Source: Takashimella koratensis (taxonomy: Eukaryota > Basidiomycota > Tremellomycetes > Trichosporonales > Tetragoniomycetaceae). From it: 64,000 bases of DNA. The stretch spans positions 496,001 through 560,000 of the forward strand of contig BCKT01000009.1 of NCBI GenBank assembly GCA_003116875.1. Reading direction: 5' to 3'. Under the pieces are notes generated by a model, which saw only the letters and a list, made by a program, of their open reading frames with translations, made no database searches and had not been told where the DNA came from. A program made the translations under genes and the position numbers. Of the stretch, positions 54,062 to 64,000 are shown in pieces; the stretch's first letter is position 1, and each line of letters begins with the position of its first letter.

Positions 54062-57000
54062 ATGCCGCCGCAACGACGGTCCATGCCATCTCGCGGCGCG
54101 GTGACGGGCGCCTCTCCACCTGCACGCGCTTCTCGGCGGTCGGTTAACTTTACTCGCGCTGTCGAGTTTGACGTGGCGACTGACCAGATGGAAACGGATG
54201 ACGATCATCGACTTCACGCGTCGACTTCGCGCGCGACTCGGCGAGCCTCAGCACCTGTTCCCCCTCCTCGGCGAAGTACCCGTCACTCCCGCGTGGCCCA
54301 GATCTACGAAAAAGAAGAGGAAGAAAACAACCCCGATGTCCCCATGGCCAACGCAACTCCAGACCTACCAGTGGTCAAGCGCAGACCGATGGTCAGACAC
54401 TCGTTGACTGGCCCTCATGTACATGAGATGACGATTGATAAACGCGCCGACTTATTGACAGAAGTCGCATCGGACGTGCTGGCGAGGTTATTGAGAGCGG
54501 CGATGGCGGAGGATGAGGATGATGAGGATGCAGAAACCAAGCATGAGGAAGCGAAGAGAACGTGGCTAGGTCTTCAGCGTGAGTCCAAGGACTATTAACG
54601 GCATGAGCTTCTTTTGCTGATGGGAATTTGTAGAACTACGCCAAACCTATTTATTTCCAGCGTCCTCACCCCCGTTCCCCGACCTAGACAAAATCATCCA
54701 ATCTCTCCACCCTCGACTGCAAACCACCTTGCACCCTGGTAAACTTATTCTATGCCTATCACGATCCAGCCTTGCGACTTTTGTCTGGGTCCTCTTGCAC
54801 CCCGACGAAAGCGGCGACCTCGTCCTCGATATCGACGAGGAAGAGAGTGAAGAGTCCGCCCCGGCTGCGCGCCGTGGAGGTCGGGGATGGGCGAGGGTGG
54901 TAGGCAAAGGGAAGGGGAAGGCGCGAGTCGGAGGAGAAGAGGTGCAAGAGAAAGTGAAAAGACGCAATACGGTCCTCAAGATGGCTTGGAACAAGTTTTG
55001 GGAGGTAGTCGTTCCCGAATCGAGTCAAACAAGCGAGAGCGCTCTTCGAATCTGGCTCGACTTTTCAACACAAGTGAGACAGCTCCTTACTCTAGCTTTC
55101 TTAACTTCCCCACTCGAGCTAACACATCTCCAGCTTGTCCTCACATACCAAGTCCCTACCCTGGATCCATCTTCGAGCGCGGACGAGACCCTCTCTGGGA
55201 TCCCCGATACATTTGCGCGGAGTCTGTTCGCACCATCCGCGATCGAGAAGTACGGCGTCTGGGATGTGGAAGCGGACCTCGAGGGCGGCGTCGATCCGGA
55301 TCTAGTCGAGATGAGGAAACGGTGGAAGGCCATCGCGGTGGAGAGGGCACAGGAATTGGAGAAGAGTAACGCAGCGGATATGGAGGCGTTGAAGAGAAAA
55401 TACCCGTTCAGCGTGTTTAGGCAGGAGATGTTGGCGTTCATCGAGGGAGAAGTTTTGCCAGCTCTTCCATTCTTCTTTGTAAGTCTAGAACTTCGAGACG
55501 GAGGCGAGCCTTCAATCAAGGAGCTGACCAGAGCAGACGGAGGCGAGTCAGGGGGAAGTAGACGCCAGTACAGACGCCGAGGACGAACCACATAATGGGG
55601 AAGGTAATCTACATGGACTCGGGATATACGAACAAGACCAGGACATCGCCGAGTACCGATCAGTACCGGAGGGCTACTTGGGCGACGACATGTACTACGA
55701 CGAAGGACCATTGGATTTCGATGTCCTAGCTGAAGTGGCACTCGGTCTTGAGGCGGAAGCAGACGCGCAATCAGAAATGATCAAAGGTTCCTCATCGAGA
55801 AACCGGCGATCATCTTTCGTGGATGCTCCCACATCCAGTCGGAAGCGCAGTAAACAAGTCGACCACACGTCATCGCCACGCAAACGCGCCTCTATCCTCG
55901 GTTCAAGTACCCGTTCGGCCCGAGTCTCACAAGACGCACACGAGGGGGCACTGCACGATGGACCAGCCCGCGCACAGCCCTTTGGACGCAGCCAGGGAAC
56001 GGCAGGGTTCAATTGGAGTGCGCGACAGAGCGACGCGGTGCGTTTGGGATGGGACGACGAACCGGATAGCGGCGACCAAGGTGATGGAGAGGATAATGCG
56101 CCCGTAATTTCGGGGCCGGTATATGAAACACCCCGCCCTAGCCGGCTTCGAAACGTCAAGATCGAGCACACCACCCCTCGCACCTCGACTTTCGCTCGGT
56201 TGGGTGAAAAAGGAGAAGGACAAGGGGACTCACCTTCGTCAATTCAAGTCCGACTGCAGAGACTCATGGATCCGCCGTCGGTCCCGCGCGCGACGTTTAG
56301 GATGCGAAGGAGTAGCCATCGGGTTGTGTCACTGGAAGTGGCGCGGATAGAGGAGGAAGAGGCAGAGAATGGGGATGGCGATGGCGAAGAGGAAGAAGAG
56401 GATGAGGATGAGGAGGATGTCTTGCCTGATACCCAACAGTTGGATGGGTTCCGACGTAGCGAGCCAGATGAAGAGGATGGGGAAGAGGATGGGGAAGAGG
56501 ATGAAGACGAGGACGAGGTGTTGCCGGATACCCAACAGCTTGCGGGCTTCCGACGACGGCATAACGACCAGCGTGACGCCGACATGGACGAGGACGAGGA
56601 AGAAGACGAAGACGAAGACGTGTTACCAGATTCACCTCAGCTTCGACGTCATCTAGAACCAGACGATGAGGAAGAAGAGGACGATGATGATGATGAGGAA
56701 GATGACGATATCATGCCTGACGAACGACAACTTTCCGGCCGTGTGGGTGAGGTTCAGGACGAGGACGAAAACATGGACGTTGACGTTCACACCAACGCCA
56801 ACGCCCAAACAAACGTCAACCCTGAAGAAGACGAAGATGACCAAGACGAGGACGACGTTATGCCCGATACGCAACAGCTAGGAGGAATGCGTCGGGACCA
56901 AGCGTCAGACGATGAGAGGCTGGTCGAGTCGGTCCTTCCGCTCCTCGACGAGGTCGTCGAAGGGGCAGAAGGTCGCCACGAGACGCAGGAGCAAGAGGAG

Positions 57001-59389
57001 CATGAGGAGACAGTGTTCCCCGATACCCAGCAATTGAACGGGATGAAACAACGGGCGCAGCCGTTGGCGGCAAATGGGCGGCAGGGTACTTTTGCTGTTC
57101 TTGTCACCGGTAGTCAGGAGGTCTCGGTGTCTGCCCGTGTCGAGGAAGCGGGTGAGGTCCCAAGTGCCGACTCGCCGCCAGTTGAAGATCTCACCGGACG
57201 ACCAGATACCGATGAGCCCGAGGAGTCGGGGCTACGAACCACTACCGAACCATCACAAGTCGATTCCCAGCCCGAGGCCGTAGTCGCTACCCCAACCCAA
57301 CAATGGCCGTATATCTCACAACGACCGCGGTGGTTTCATGGCGCGACTGATTTTGCGCCAGTTGATGAAGACGAGGAAGAAGAGGCGAGGGAAGTGATCT
57401 CGGCTGCACAGAAGAGGAGGGCCAAGCCAATAGACGATCTGTTGTTAGCAGAGCCGGGGGAGAATAGCGACGGAGAGGAGGATCCGGATATCTTGGTTTT
57501 CCCGACCGCCGAGGGGCAGAGGTCGCTCCCACGCCCTCGGCAAGAGGATCAACAGCGCCGAGAAGACTCAATGTTCACTTACCCCCCGCTCACGCATCAC
57601 CAACCTGCCCAGCGGACACCTCAGCGTCCCCCGCCGACGCGGCCGGAACCACCTACCGACCCGTACATGATCGATGAAGACGGCTCGCCTCTCCACCCGG
57701 ACCCGACCTACGTCCTTCCGCGAAACTACCAGCCCTCGCGATCCCGGCTCCACGGGCAGATTGCTGGCCAAAACTCGGGTTACTCTCGGCTCACCGGTCG
57801 TCGAAAATGGAACAAATCCGAAGAACTCCTCCTTTATCGCTCTCTCCAGAAAGTCCCCATGTCTGAGGAATACCCACTCCGCGTCCTCTGGTACCTCTTT
57901 GGCGAAGGGGGAAGGGAAGGAAATCAATTGGAGATGTTTAACCCGCAACATATGAAGGATAAGATGAGGGTCATCGTGGATGGGAGAGTCAATCGAAAAG
58001 TGCCAGTGGTAGGGAGAGCGAGGTTCTTCTTGCCTGTGAAGAATGAGGATAAAATCAGGTTTGAGGAAGAGGCGGAAGAGGCGAGGAGGAGGAGAAGACT
58101 GGGGCTGCTTTATGATAACGATGATGATGACGAAGAGGATGACGAAGAGGATGAGGATGAGGATGAAGAAGACGAGTATGAGAGCGAGGAGGGGGGGAGG
58201 GTACCCGAGACGCCAGAACACGCACAGCGGACGCGAACCCCCCGAGCCGCACAGACTCCATCGACTGGGCGCTCGAAGAAAGCTCCAACTGGCAAACGGA
58301 AGACGGCGAAGAAGACCCCGGCCACAACCATGGCTAAAAGAGGTCGCGGCCAACCTAGGGGAAGCACGACCACAAAGAGATCAACACGAGCTCCCCCGCA
58401 GGAGAAGGAGTCGACGAGGAAAAGTACTAGGATTCAGGCGCAGGCGTATAGGAACCCGAATAATACTAGGGCTACGAGGTCGTTACGTGTTCCCGAGGCC
58501 GAAGATGACGCTGAAGGGGAACCCGAGGCGGGTGAGAGCCAAGACGAGGGCGATAACCCAGATGTCGATTTGGATCAGCTCAATTCGGACAACGAGGAAG
58601 TCCCGGTAAGTCGTCCTTCTCATGCTCTAATTTCGCGGTCTGAGATTTGCCTAGATTTGCCCAAAAGAGAAAACATCTGCTAACTCTGTCTTCGTTTCGT
58701 TTCGTTTCGTTTGGATGCAAAAACAGCCACCACGACCACGGGGTAACATGGCACGTCGCGGTCGTCCATTTGTCGTAATTCCTGCAAGACAAAGCCGGAC
58801 CACATCCCCGGTCCCTGTTGAAGAGGGGATCGTCACGGTCGATCCGGCACGACGGTTGACGGCGAGGCGAGGTCGGCCGGCGTTACGGGGTGGTGGTCGA
58901 CCGGGTGGGCCGGGTGGTGGGCGAGGTGGGCCAGGCAGTGGGGCAGGAAGGGGTAGGCCGAGGCGTGAGGAGAGGCAAGAGGATTTGGATGATGACGAAG
59001 AAGAGCAAGGAGAAGAGGAAGAGCAAGGAGACGAGCAAAGGCAGGGTGAAGGTGGAGTTGGGGAAGAGGAGGCCGAGGTGAAGATGGAAAGTGACGATGA
59101 AGAGGAAGAAGATCATGTCGATGAAGAGATGTTGGACCAACTGGGATCGGAGGATGAAGAGGAACGGAGCGAGGGTGCCGTGCCTGCTTCCAGTGCTGGT
59201 GAGGGTGAGGGAGAGGGTGAAGGCGAGGGAGAGGGAGAGGGAGAGGGGGAGGGGGAGGCCGAGGGAGAAGAAGAATTGGATACGGGAATCGTAAAGACCT
59301 CAGCAGCGGCATTGAGAGAGACTTTGGCAGCTGAAGATGTGGTAAGGAGAGAGCGGATTAGACAGACTATTTTACGTGGTAGCAAGTAA
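54062..59389 (+). CDS. Large acidic protein with telobox-like Myb domain and PDTQQL repeats
   Basis: Four exons: 54062-54578, 54634-55478, 55537-58605, 58727-59389; 1,697 residues. Residues ~120-450 are an ordered, mostly helical region: DKRADLLTEVASDVLARLL, LFPASSPPFPDLDKIIQSLH, LAWN-like KMAWNKFWEVVVPESSQTSE, LRIWLDFSTQVRQLLTLAFL, FSVFRQEMLAFIEGEVLPAL. This could be a TRFH-type dimerisation domain. An acidic region carries six spaced PDTQQL-type repeats (56421-57060). At ~1,205-1,265 is a Myb-like helix set, RRKWNKSEELLLYRSLQKVP, EEYPLRVLWYLFGEGG and FNPQHMKDKMRVIVDGRV, whose last helix resembles the telobox LKDKWRN. The C-terminus has AT-hook-like RGRGQPRGS, RGRPALRG and GRGRPRRE motifs and a poly-GE tract. 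Inference: a TRF/Taz1/Tbf1-like or other telomere/chromatin DNA-binding protein; not certain. Confidence 0.55.
56421..57060 (+). repeat. Six coding repeats of a PDTQQL motif
   Basis: Within acidic spacers the motif recurs: VLPDTQQLDGFRR, VLPDTQQLAGFRR, VLPDSPQLRRH, IMPDERQLSGR, VMPDTQQLGGMRR and VFPDTQQLNGMK. Spacing is about 25-55 codons. DNA is repetitive (GAGGA-type acidic codons) but the motifs use different codons, so the peptide has been kept by selection. Confidence 0.85.
59199..59268 (+). repeat. Coding (GGGAGA)n purine tract
   Basis: Encodes about nine Gly-Glu dipeptides near the C-terminus of the telobox-like protein; a purine-only strand of ~65 nt. Confidence 0.85.
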
Positions 59390-59896
59390 GTCCGAGTTGA
59401 ACATTCCGGGTAAAACAGGTTTGTAGCGGTCAGATATATTGGGTATCGGGTACTTGGGCGCTAGGGCACTAGGGTTTGCTTGGTATATTATAGTATATCA
59501 CATGGATGTACAGTCTCGTGTATTCGCCAAAGCGGCAACGAGTTGAGGTCGAGATAAAGGATATTGAAAAGGCACTGCGATTTGCATGGAGAGGTCGTGA
59601 ATCTAAGTTTGGTCGTGAGGCGTCAAGTGAAGGTTAGGAGCTAGAAAAGGGGATTGGAAAGCCATGATCAAGGGACCAGAGAGGGTATGATAGGTTGAGA
59701 AAAGTCGGGGGGATGGAAAAAAGGTTGACAGAGAAAGGGAAGATGACAAGACAAATGACTTAGGGAACAAGGTCCGAGCGGGTACAATAGGTGCAGGGTA
59801 TATACAAGCGAACAATATTTTAACAAGGGCCAACTGAGGGAGATAGTGAGCTAGAACAAGGCTGTAAGTGCGCGTGGGAGTTAGGTAGGGTGGGGT
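59390..59896. other. Convergent 3' region
   Basis: 507 bp between the telobox-like gene and the SulP gene; AT-richer; open frames here are short. A GTAAGT overlaps the stop of the telobox-like frame, so an extra terminal exon cannot be excluded. Confidence 0.45.
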
Positions 59897-62800
59897 CTAG
59901 TATCGAGAAATGACAGTATTCCCAAACCCAAGCGACTCGACTTCGTGCATTGCGCTCCGCAGATCGGGGTGGAAATGGTTCCGACCCACCTAATCGAGGT
60001 CAGCTATCAGCATCTCATACTTCCTCTCAGCCACCGGAACCTCCCATCCTCACCCCTACCCCTGAACTTCTACCCGATACAACCAAAACCTCCACCTCCG
60101 CCTCGGTATCACTTACAATCTCTGTGATCCCAACAATCTCAAAATTGTTATAATGTGACGCTCGGAGGTGAGCGAAATGGATACCCACCCCATTGGCAGT
60201 ATAAGATTTAGTCAATTCGTAAATGATTTGAATGGCACTGGCGTCGATTTCTTCCACCTGTAACATGAAAAGAAATTTTCGTCTGATCAGTTCAATCCTT
60301 TGAGAAAAAGAATCATCTGAGCTGCTCACATCGCCAACGTGGAGAATGATCGCTTTGGCGTTCTCGCGACGAGGAGCATCAGAAGGGTGGGCTTTGCCCA
60401 TACCGTAAAGCTCAAGCTGGAGATGGTCAGTAGATTTTCAAGGATTATCGGGACATCTGACACTTACACGCCTGAGTCGTTCTTTGAGCTGACCAGTGTT
60501 TGCAAACGACAGCGACTCGCGGATCCGGACGACGAGCTAGACGAATCATGAGCGATGAGCACTTGGAAGGTAACAATGTCGCAATCACGGGTCCACTACT
60601 CACGACACCAGGGAATTCTTCTTGAGCCTGCTCGTCTTCATCAATTGGCACCCATTCATCTGTATCAGGTAGCCGGCCAATGATCTTGATCCTCGGCTGA
60701 GTCGACTTTTGAATGACAAGGATGAGAGAGAAGACAACGCTCGCAACGAGTCCAACCTGCAACGTGTCAGTTGAGAAGATCTTCTTGCTAATGTCAACTC
60801 ACCTCAATGGAAAAGAGAAGAGTCAGGAAGAAAGTCCCCGTCATTTGAAGGAAATCCGTCCATGCTCGCATTTTCCAAAAGAACGCAATCTCATGTGGCG
60901 CCTCGGCCAAGACTTACACCGTCAGCACGGCGGCTAACATCAGGTGACACGCTTTCACTCACTCGCGTAAACGACGAGCGTGATGATCGCCGCAAGGACG
61001 GCCTTGGGTAAGAAGTAAAAGTAGGGTAAGAGGAAGAAGATGGACAGGATCATAATGGTCGCAGTGACGACGCTGGACATTTGAGATCGACCACCTGTCT
61101 GCGCGTTGAGTCGAGAGCCTGTGAGTCAGTGGTATGCGTTTGTATGAAATCTCACGGGTGAGGGATCCAAAGACCGGGACGGCGCCGGTGACGGTCAAAA
61201 GCGACGCGACGAGGTTTGATGCGCCTATCTTGATAAGCTAAACAATCGATAAATTGACTTACCAAGCGCGACAAGCTCTCGATTCGGGCTGACGGGGTAC
61301 CCAAACTTGGATGCGTTCTCTCTCGCAGCGACAATCGAGTCGACGACACCGACAATAGCCATGACGAATGCCGTAGGGAACTAATACCATTAGCACGTGA
61401 CAGTTCAACCAAACTCACCGTATACTTGAAGTGCTTCATAGTTCGGGGAACAAGAGGCAGTCCAAAGGGCAAACTCTTCGTCCCGCTGATCTTGCCCAAT
61501 ACCTCGACACCGGCGAGGTCCCAGCGCATGAAACTGTTGAGCACTGCGCGTAATTAGTCAAAGCCTCTTCTTTCTCCTTCTAGCCTCGCTCACATGTTGT
61601 CCCCACAACCAAGAGGAAAATCTCCGGCACGAACCGGACCCAACCACCTCTCGGCCGCGCGGCAATCTGCTGCTTGACGATCCGCGCGATAATGAGAAAA
61701 GCCAACGACGAGAAACTGATAATGGCCGCAACTTTGTTGGCGTGTTCGAGGTGCCCGAGGGTGAATATGAGTTTGGACAAAGGGAGAGTTGGAGCCGAAT
61801 CTGCGTCAGGATGGGCAAGGATTTGGGCCATTCCCAACATTGGAATGAGTTGCTCGATGAAAATGATCTAAAGGTTGATCAGTGGTTGGCCAGGTGGTGT
61901 GGGCAGGAGGGGCACGTACGATTCCAACTGCAGTGATGAAGCCTCTGAGAAGCGCGCGAGACAGGACAACGTCGAGGAACCCAAGGCGAAGTAGTCCCAG
62001 AACACTCGTAATAAGTCCCACCTGGCACCAGTCAGCTTTGGTCTTGTCCGCCGGTGAGTTCCAACGCACCTGAAAAGTACAGACAATGGCGATTGAGATC
62101 GCCTCAAGTTCGGGGTTCTCTGGTTGTTTATGCGGATCACCATAGACCACGTCTTGAATCATCTGACCGATGAGAAGGGATAACGAGGCTTCAGGACCAA
62201 CGGATAGTTGGCTAAGGGTTGCGTCAGTTGTGTTGATCCACATAAGAGAGCAGAAAACTGACCGGCACGTTCCTAGAATCGCGTAGATGAGGGCTGGGAC
62301 AGCAGTAGACCATAGGCCAGCGACGGGTGTAAGGTGCGCCAAACCGTTGGCGTAAGACATTGCCTATGGGTGAGCGGAACACACGTGCTTGATCGTACCT
62401 GAGGGATCAAGAGACAAGCGACCTGGATACATCGTCAGCGAGGGTAAAGTTGTTTGGGCTGAGATACTTACGGAGATGCCGGAGACGAGGTCGCCAGAGA
62501 ATCTGTCAGGTTAGCGCGTCAAGTCGCGTTTGCTCACAGATGCCAGTTGTATTGAGGCAGCCAATCTGTCACCTGTACGAGTTAGGAACATATCACACGT
62601 CACAACTTACTGGAACGTAGTATCTAGACCTCTGCCTGATCTTGGCCACTGCTTTGTTGACCTTGTGCTGTTTCCGCCTGGGACCTGTAGGAGCTCGTCT
62701 TTAGCTTGACATCCTCAGAACGTTCCAAGCTGTCACTCACGTTCATCGCTTGGCCCTGGCAGTCCATTGAGCTCTCCCAAGCTGCTCAGTCCAGAGATAC

Positions 62801-63047
62801 CTGCGTGGGACCCCTCGATTGAACTGTCTCCCCACGGGCCTGGCGCAGCGAGCAGGCGTGTCCGTTCATTAGCTTGTGCGGGGTGCAAGTGGTTGTCCGG
62901 ATCTTGCTGGCTCGACGACCCAGCTTGTTGGAAGAATACCGCCGAGAGGTTTTGGCGCAAGTCGACGCGAGAGGAGGTGCGTGTAGGGGATTGAGAGGAG
63001 AATGGGGAAACTGGGGGTTCCCTATCAAGTGGAGAGGTCTCGGGCAT
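59897..63047 (-). CDS. SulP/SLC26 family anion permease with STAS domain (yeast YPR003C type)
   Basis: Nineteen exons, all in phase: 63047-62741, 62684-62611, 62572-62538, 62502-62472, 62422-62399, 62363-62263, 62211-62070, 62021-61920, 61867-61594, 61543-61419, 61380-61263, 61224-61156, 61118-60963, 60912-60803, 60756-60604, 60536-60468, 60416-60330, 60257-60117, 59989-59897; 736 residues. The cytosolic N-terminus is Ser-rich. SulP core: VTDWLPQYNWHLFSGDLVSG, CLLIPQAMSYANGLAHLTPV, GLWSTAVPALIYAILGTCRQ, LSVGPEASLSLLIGQMI, and about ten further hydrophobic segments. The STAS domain is residues ~595-736 (GVLVVRIRESLSFANTGQLK, AIILHVGDVEEIDASAIQII, FAHLRASHYNNFEIVGITEI). The last exon adds VGRNHFHPDLRSAMHEVESL, the usual final STAS helix. 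It probably transports sulphate or another anion; the closest class I recall is yeast YPR003C. Confidence 0.9.
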
Positions 63048-63948
63048 CGTCGTGGGGCTGGTGAGTGGTCGTTGTTGTTGTTATTGTTGTCGAGTCTAAT
63101 GGCTGTGGTGTGATAGGTGGGCAATGTACAAAGCAACGCCAAAGCGCGAGGCAAAGGCGAGATCGGGGTACACCGAGAAGTGTGATGAGAAGTAATACCA
63201 GGTTGCTAGGGATCACAGCGTTATTTACGTGACTACGCGCACGGACCGCGAGTGCTTTTGCGAGCTCGGTGGTTTTTTCGCAGCCAAAAGCAAAGCAAAG
63301 CAGAGCCAGCAATGTCAACCATGCAAGGGTGAATGGGAATGAGCGCTGTGAGAGGGGGAGAAAGCATTGCCTACGAGTTCGGTGAGGATGAAGACGACGA
63401 GGTGGCTGTGAGACGCGTCGCCCTGCCGACCAACGAAGCAAGCAAACAAGGCAAACAAGCCCCATTGCCGCTGTGAAACACCTTTGGGTACCAGGGCAAG
63501 GGCAAGGAGACGCTTGGTGTTACCCCGGTTCCTCAAAGCAGTGTACAGCATGCATCCATGCATCCACTCCTTGTCGTCTCCTTTCGTCTCTACTGCGGCT
63601 CTCACTGCTACACTTCCATAGCCGTTGTGTTTCGTTGCCCGACCCGCAACCCCCGTCGACCCACCCGAGTCCACGTGAAAAACCTAGCCTGGTTCAAAGT
63701 TTCAATGTTGACACTGCTTTATCCCTCATCATCACTCTTCATAACACTGAATCATCCAAATCGCGTCTCGATACCTCTTCGCCACCGTCGCCTTCACACC
63801 AAACTCGGCCTCACTGGTCCCTCCCACCCTCTTGCGAGCCTTCAACACGTCGACCAGTCTTCAACCGAACTCGCACGACCTCGCAGTTCCTCCCTTTCAC
63901 TAGCCTCCACTTAACCTGATCAACACCGACCACCACTTCACCACCAAC
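63048..63948. promoter_or_regulatory. Divergent region SulP / next gene
   Basis: A 901-bp region with no gene. Pyrimidine-rich on the plus strand from about 63580 to 63948, fitting the leader of the gene that starts at 63949; short AACAA repeats occur near 63075-63100 close to the SulP start. Confidence 0.4.
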
Positions 63949-64000
63949 ATGAAGTCACTCTTCAGCCGATTTCGAACAGACCCTCAACCCCCTCGATCCT
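63949..64000 (+). CDS. 5' end of an unidentified gene
   Basis: An ATG after CCACCAAC, a good fungal start context, at the end of a C/T-rich leader. Only 17 codons are in the window (MKSLFSRFRTDPQPPRS), basic and Pro-containing. Too short to identify; truncated by the window edge. Confidence 0.45.
   Translation, partial: MKSLFSRFRTDPQPPRS

Noticed and set aside
54700..54775. Possible intron (GTAAAC...CCAG) in exon 2 of the telobox-like gene
   Set aside because: Removing it shifts the frame into non-conserved sequence, whereas the unspliced frame stays open and helical.
1..64000. Transposons, CRISPR arrays, rRNA, tRNA
   Set aside because: No transposase or reverse-transcriptase motifs, no long terminal or inverted repeats, no direct-repeat/spacer array, and no cloverleaf I could support by eye.

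Overview
This is nuclear DNA of a filamentous-type or yeast basidiomycete fungus. The evidence is dense spliceosomal introns, mostly about 45-130 nt with GTGAGT/GTAAGT donors, no operons, moderately GC-rich coding sequence, and a fungus-restricted gene set (Rtt109, DUF1776, PalI/Sur7 family, sphingolipid C9-methyltransferase, Bub2/Cdc16). The many GTGAGT donors and the mix of chromatin factors would fit Pucciniomycotina or a neighbouring lineage, but I cannot name a genus. I rebuilt exon structures by hand from splice sites, reading-frame continuity and family conservation; all phases quoted were checked for consistency.

Layout, left to right: 3' end of a Bub2/Cdc16-type GAP (+); a disordered orphan (-); TAF5 (+); Rtt109 (-); Elongin-A-like (+); a PalI/Sur7-like four-helix membrane protein (-); asparagine synthetase (-); Gid4/Vid24 (+); RFC subunit 2/4 (+); a Pro/Ser-rich orphan (-); two tandem copies of an orphan tail-anchored protein, one carrying a premature stop (-); a DUF1776 protein (-); an F-box/propeller protein (+); a Rap1-like BRCT/Myb telomere protein (-); a short GPI-anchored Ser/Ala-rich protein (-); a SUV39/Clr4-like SET methyltransferase (+); a four-helix membrane orphan (+); a cluster of four intronless orphan genes (+); an arrestin-like protein (-); a sphingolipid C9-methyltransferase (-); a 1,697-residue acidic protein with a telobox-like Myb domain and six PDTQQL-type repeats (+); a 19-exon SulP/STAS anion transporter (-); and the first codons of a further gene (+).

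Most of the window is ordinary core gene space with short bidirectional promoters and convergent 3' ends. The theme is chromatin, telomere and transcription machinery: TAF5, Elongin A, Rtt109, RFC2, Rap1-like, Clr4-like SET, and a possible TRF/Taz1-like factor. The regions most likely to hold something undescribed are the orphan cluster at 42.4-46.5 kb, the tandem tail-anchored pair at 24.1-26.0 kb, and the repeat/Myb protein at 54.1-59.4 kb. I saw no transposon, CRISPR array, rRNA or convincing tRNA.
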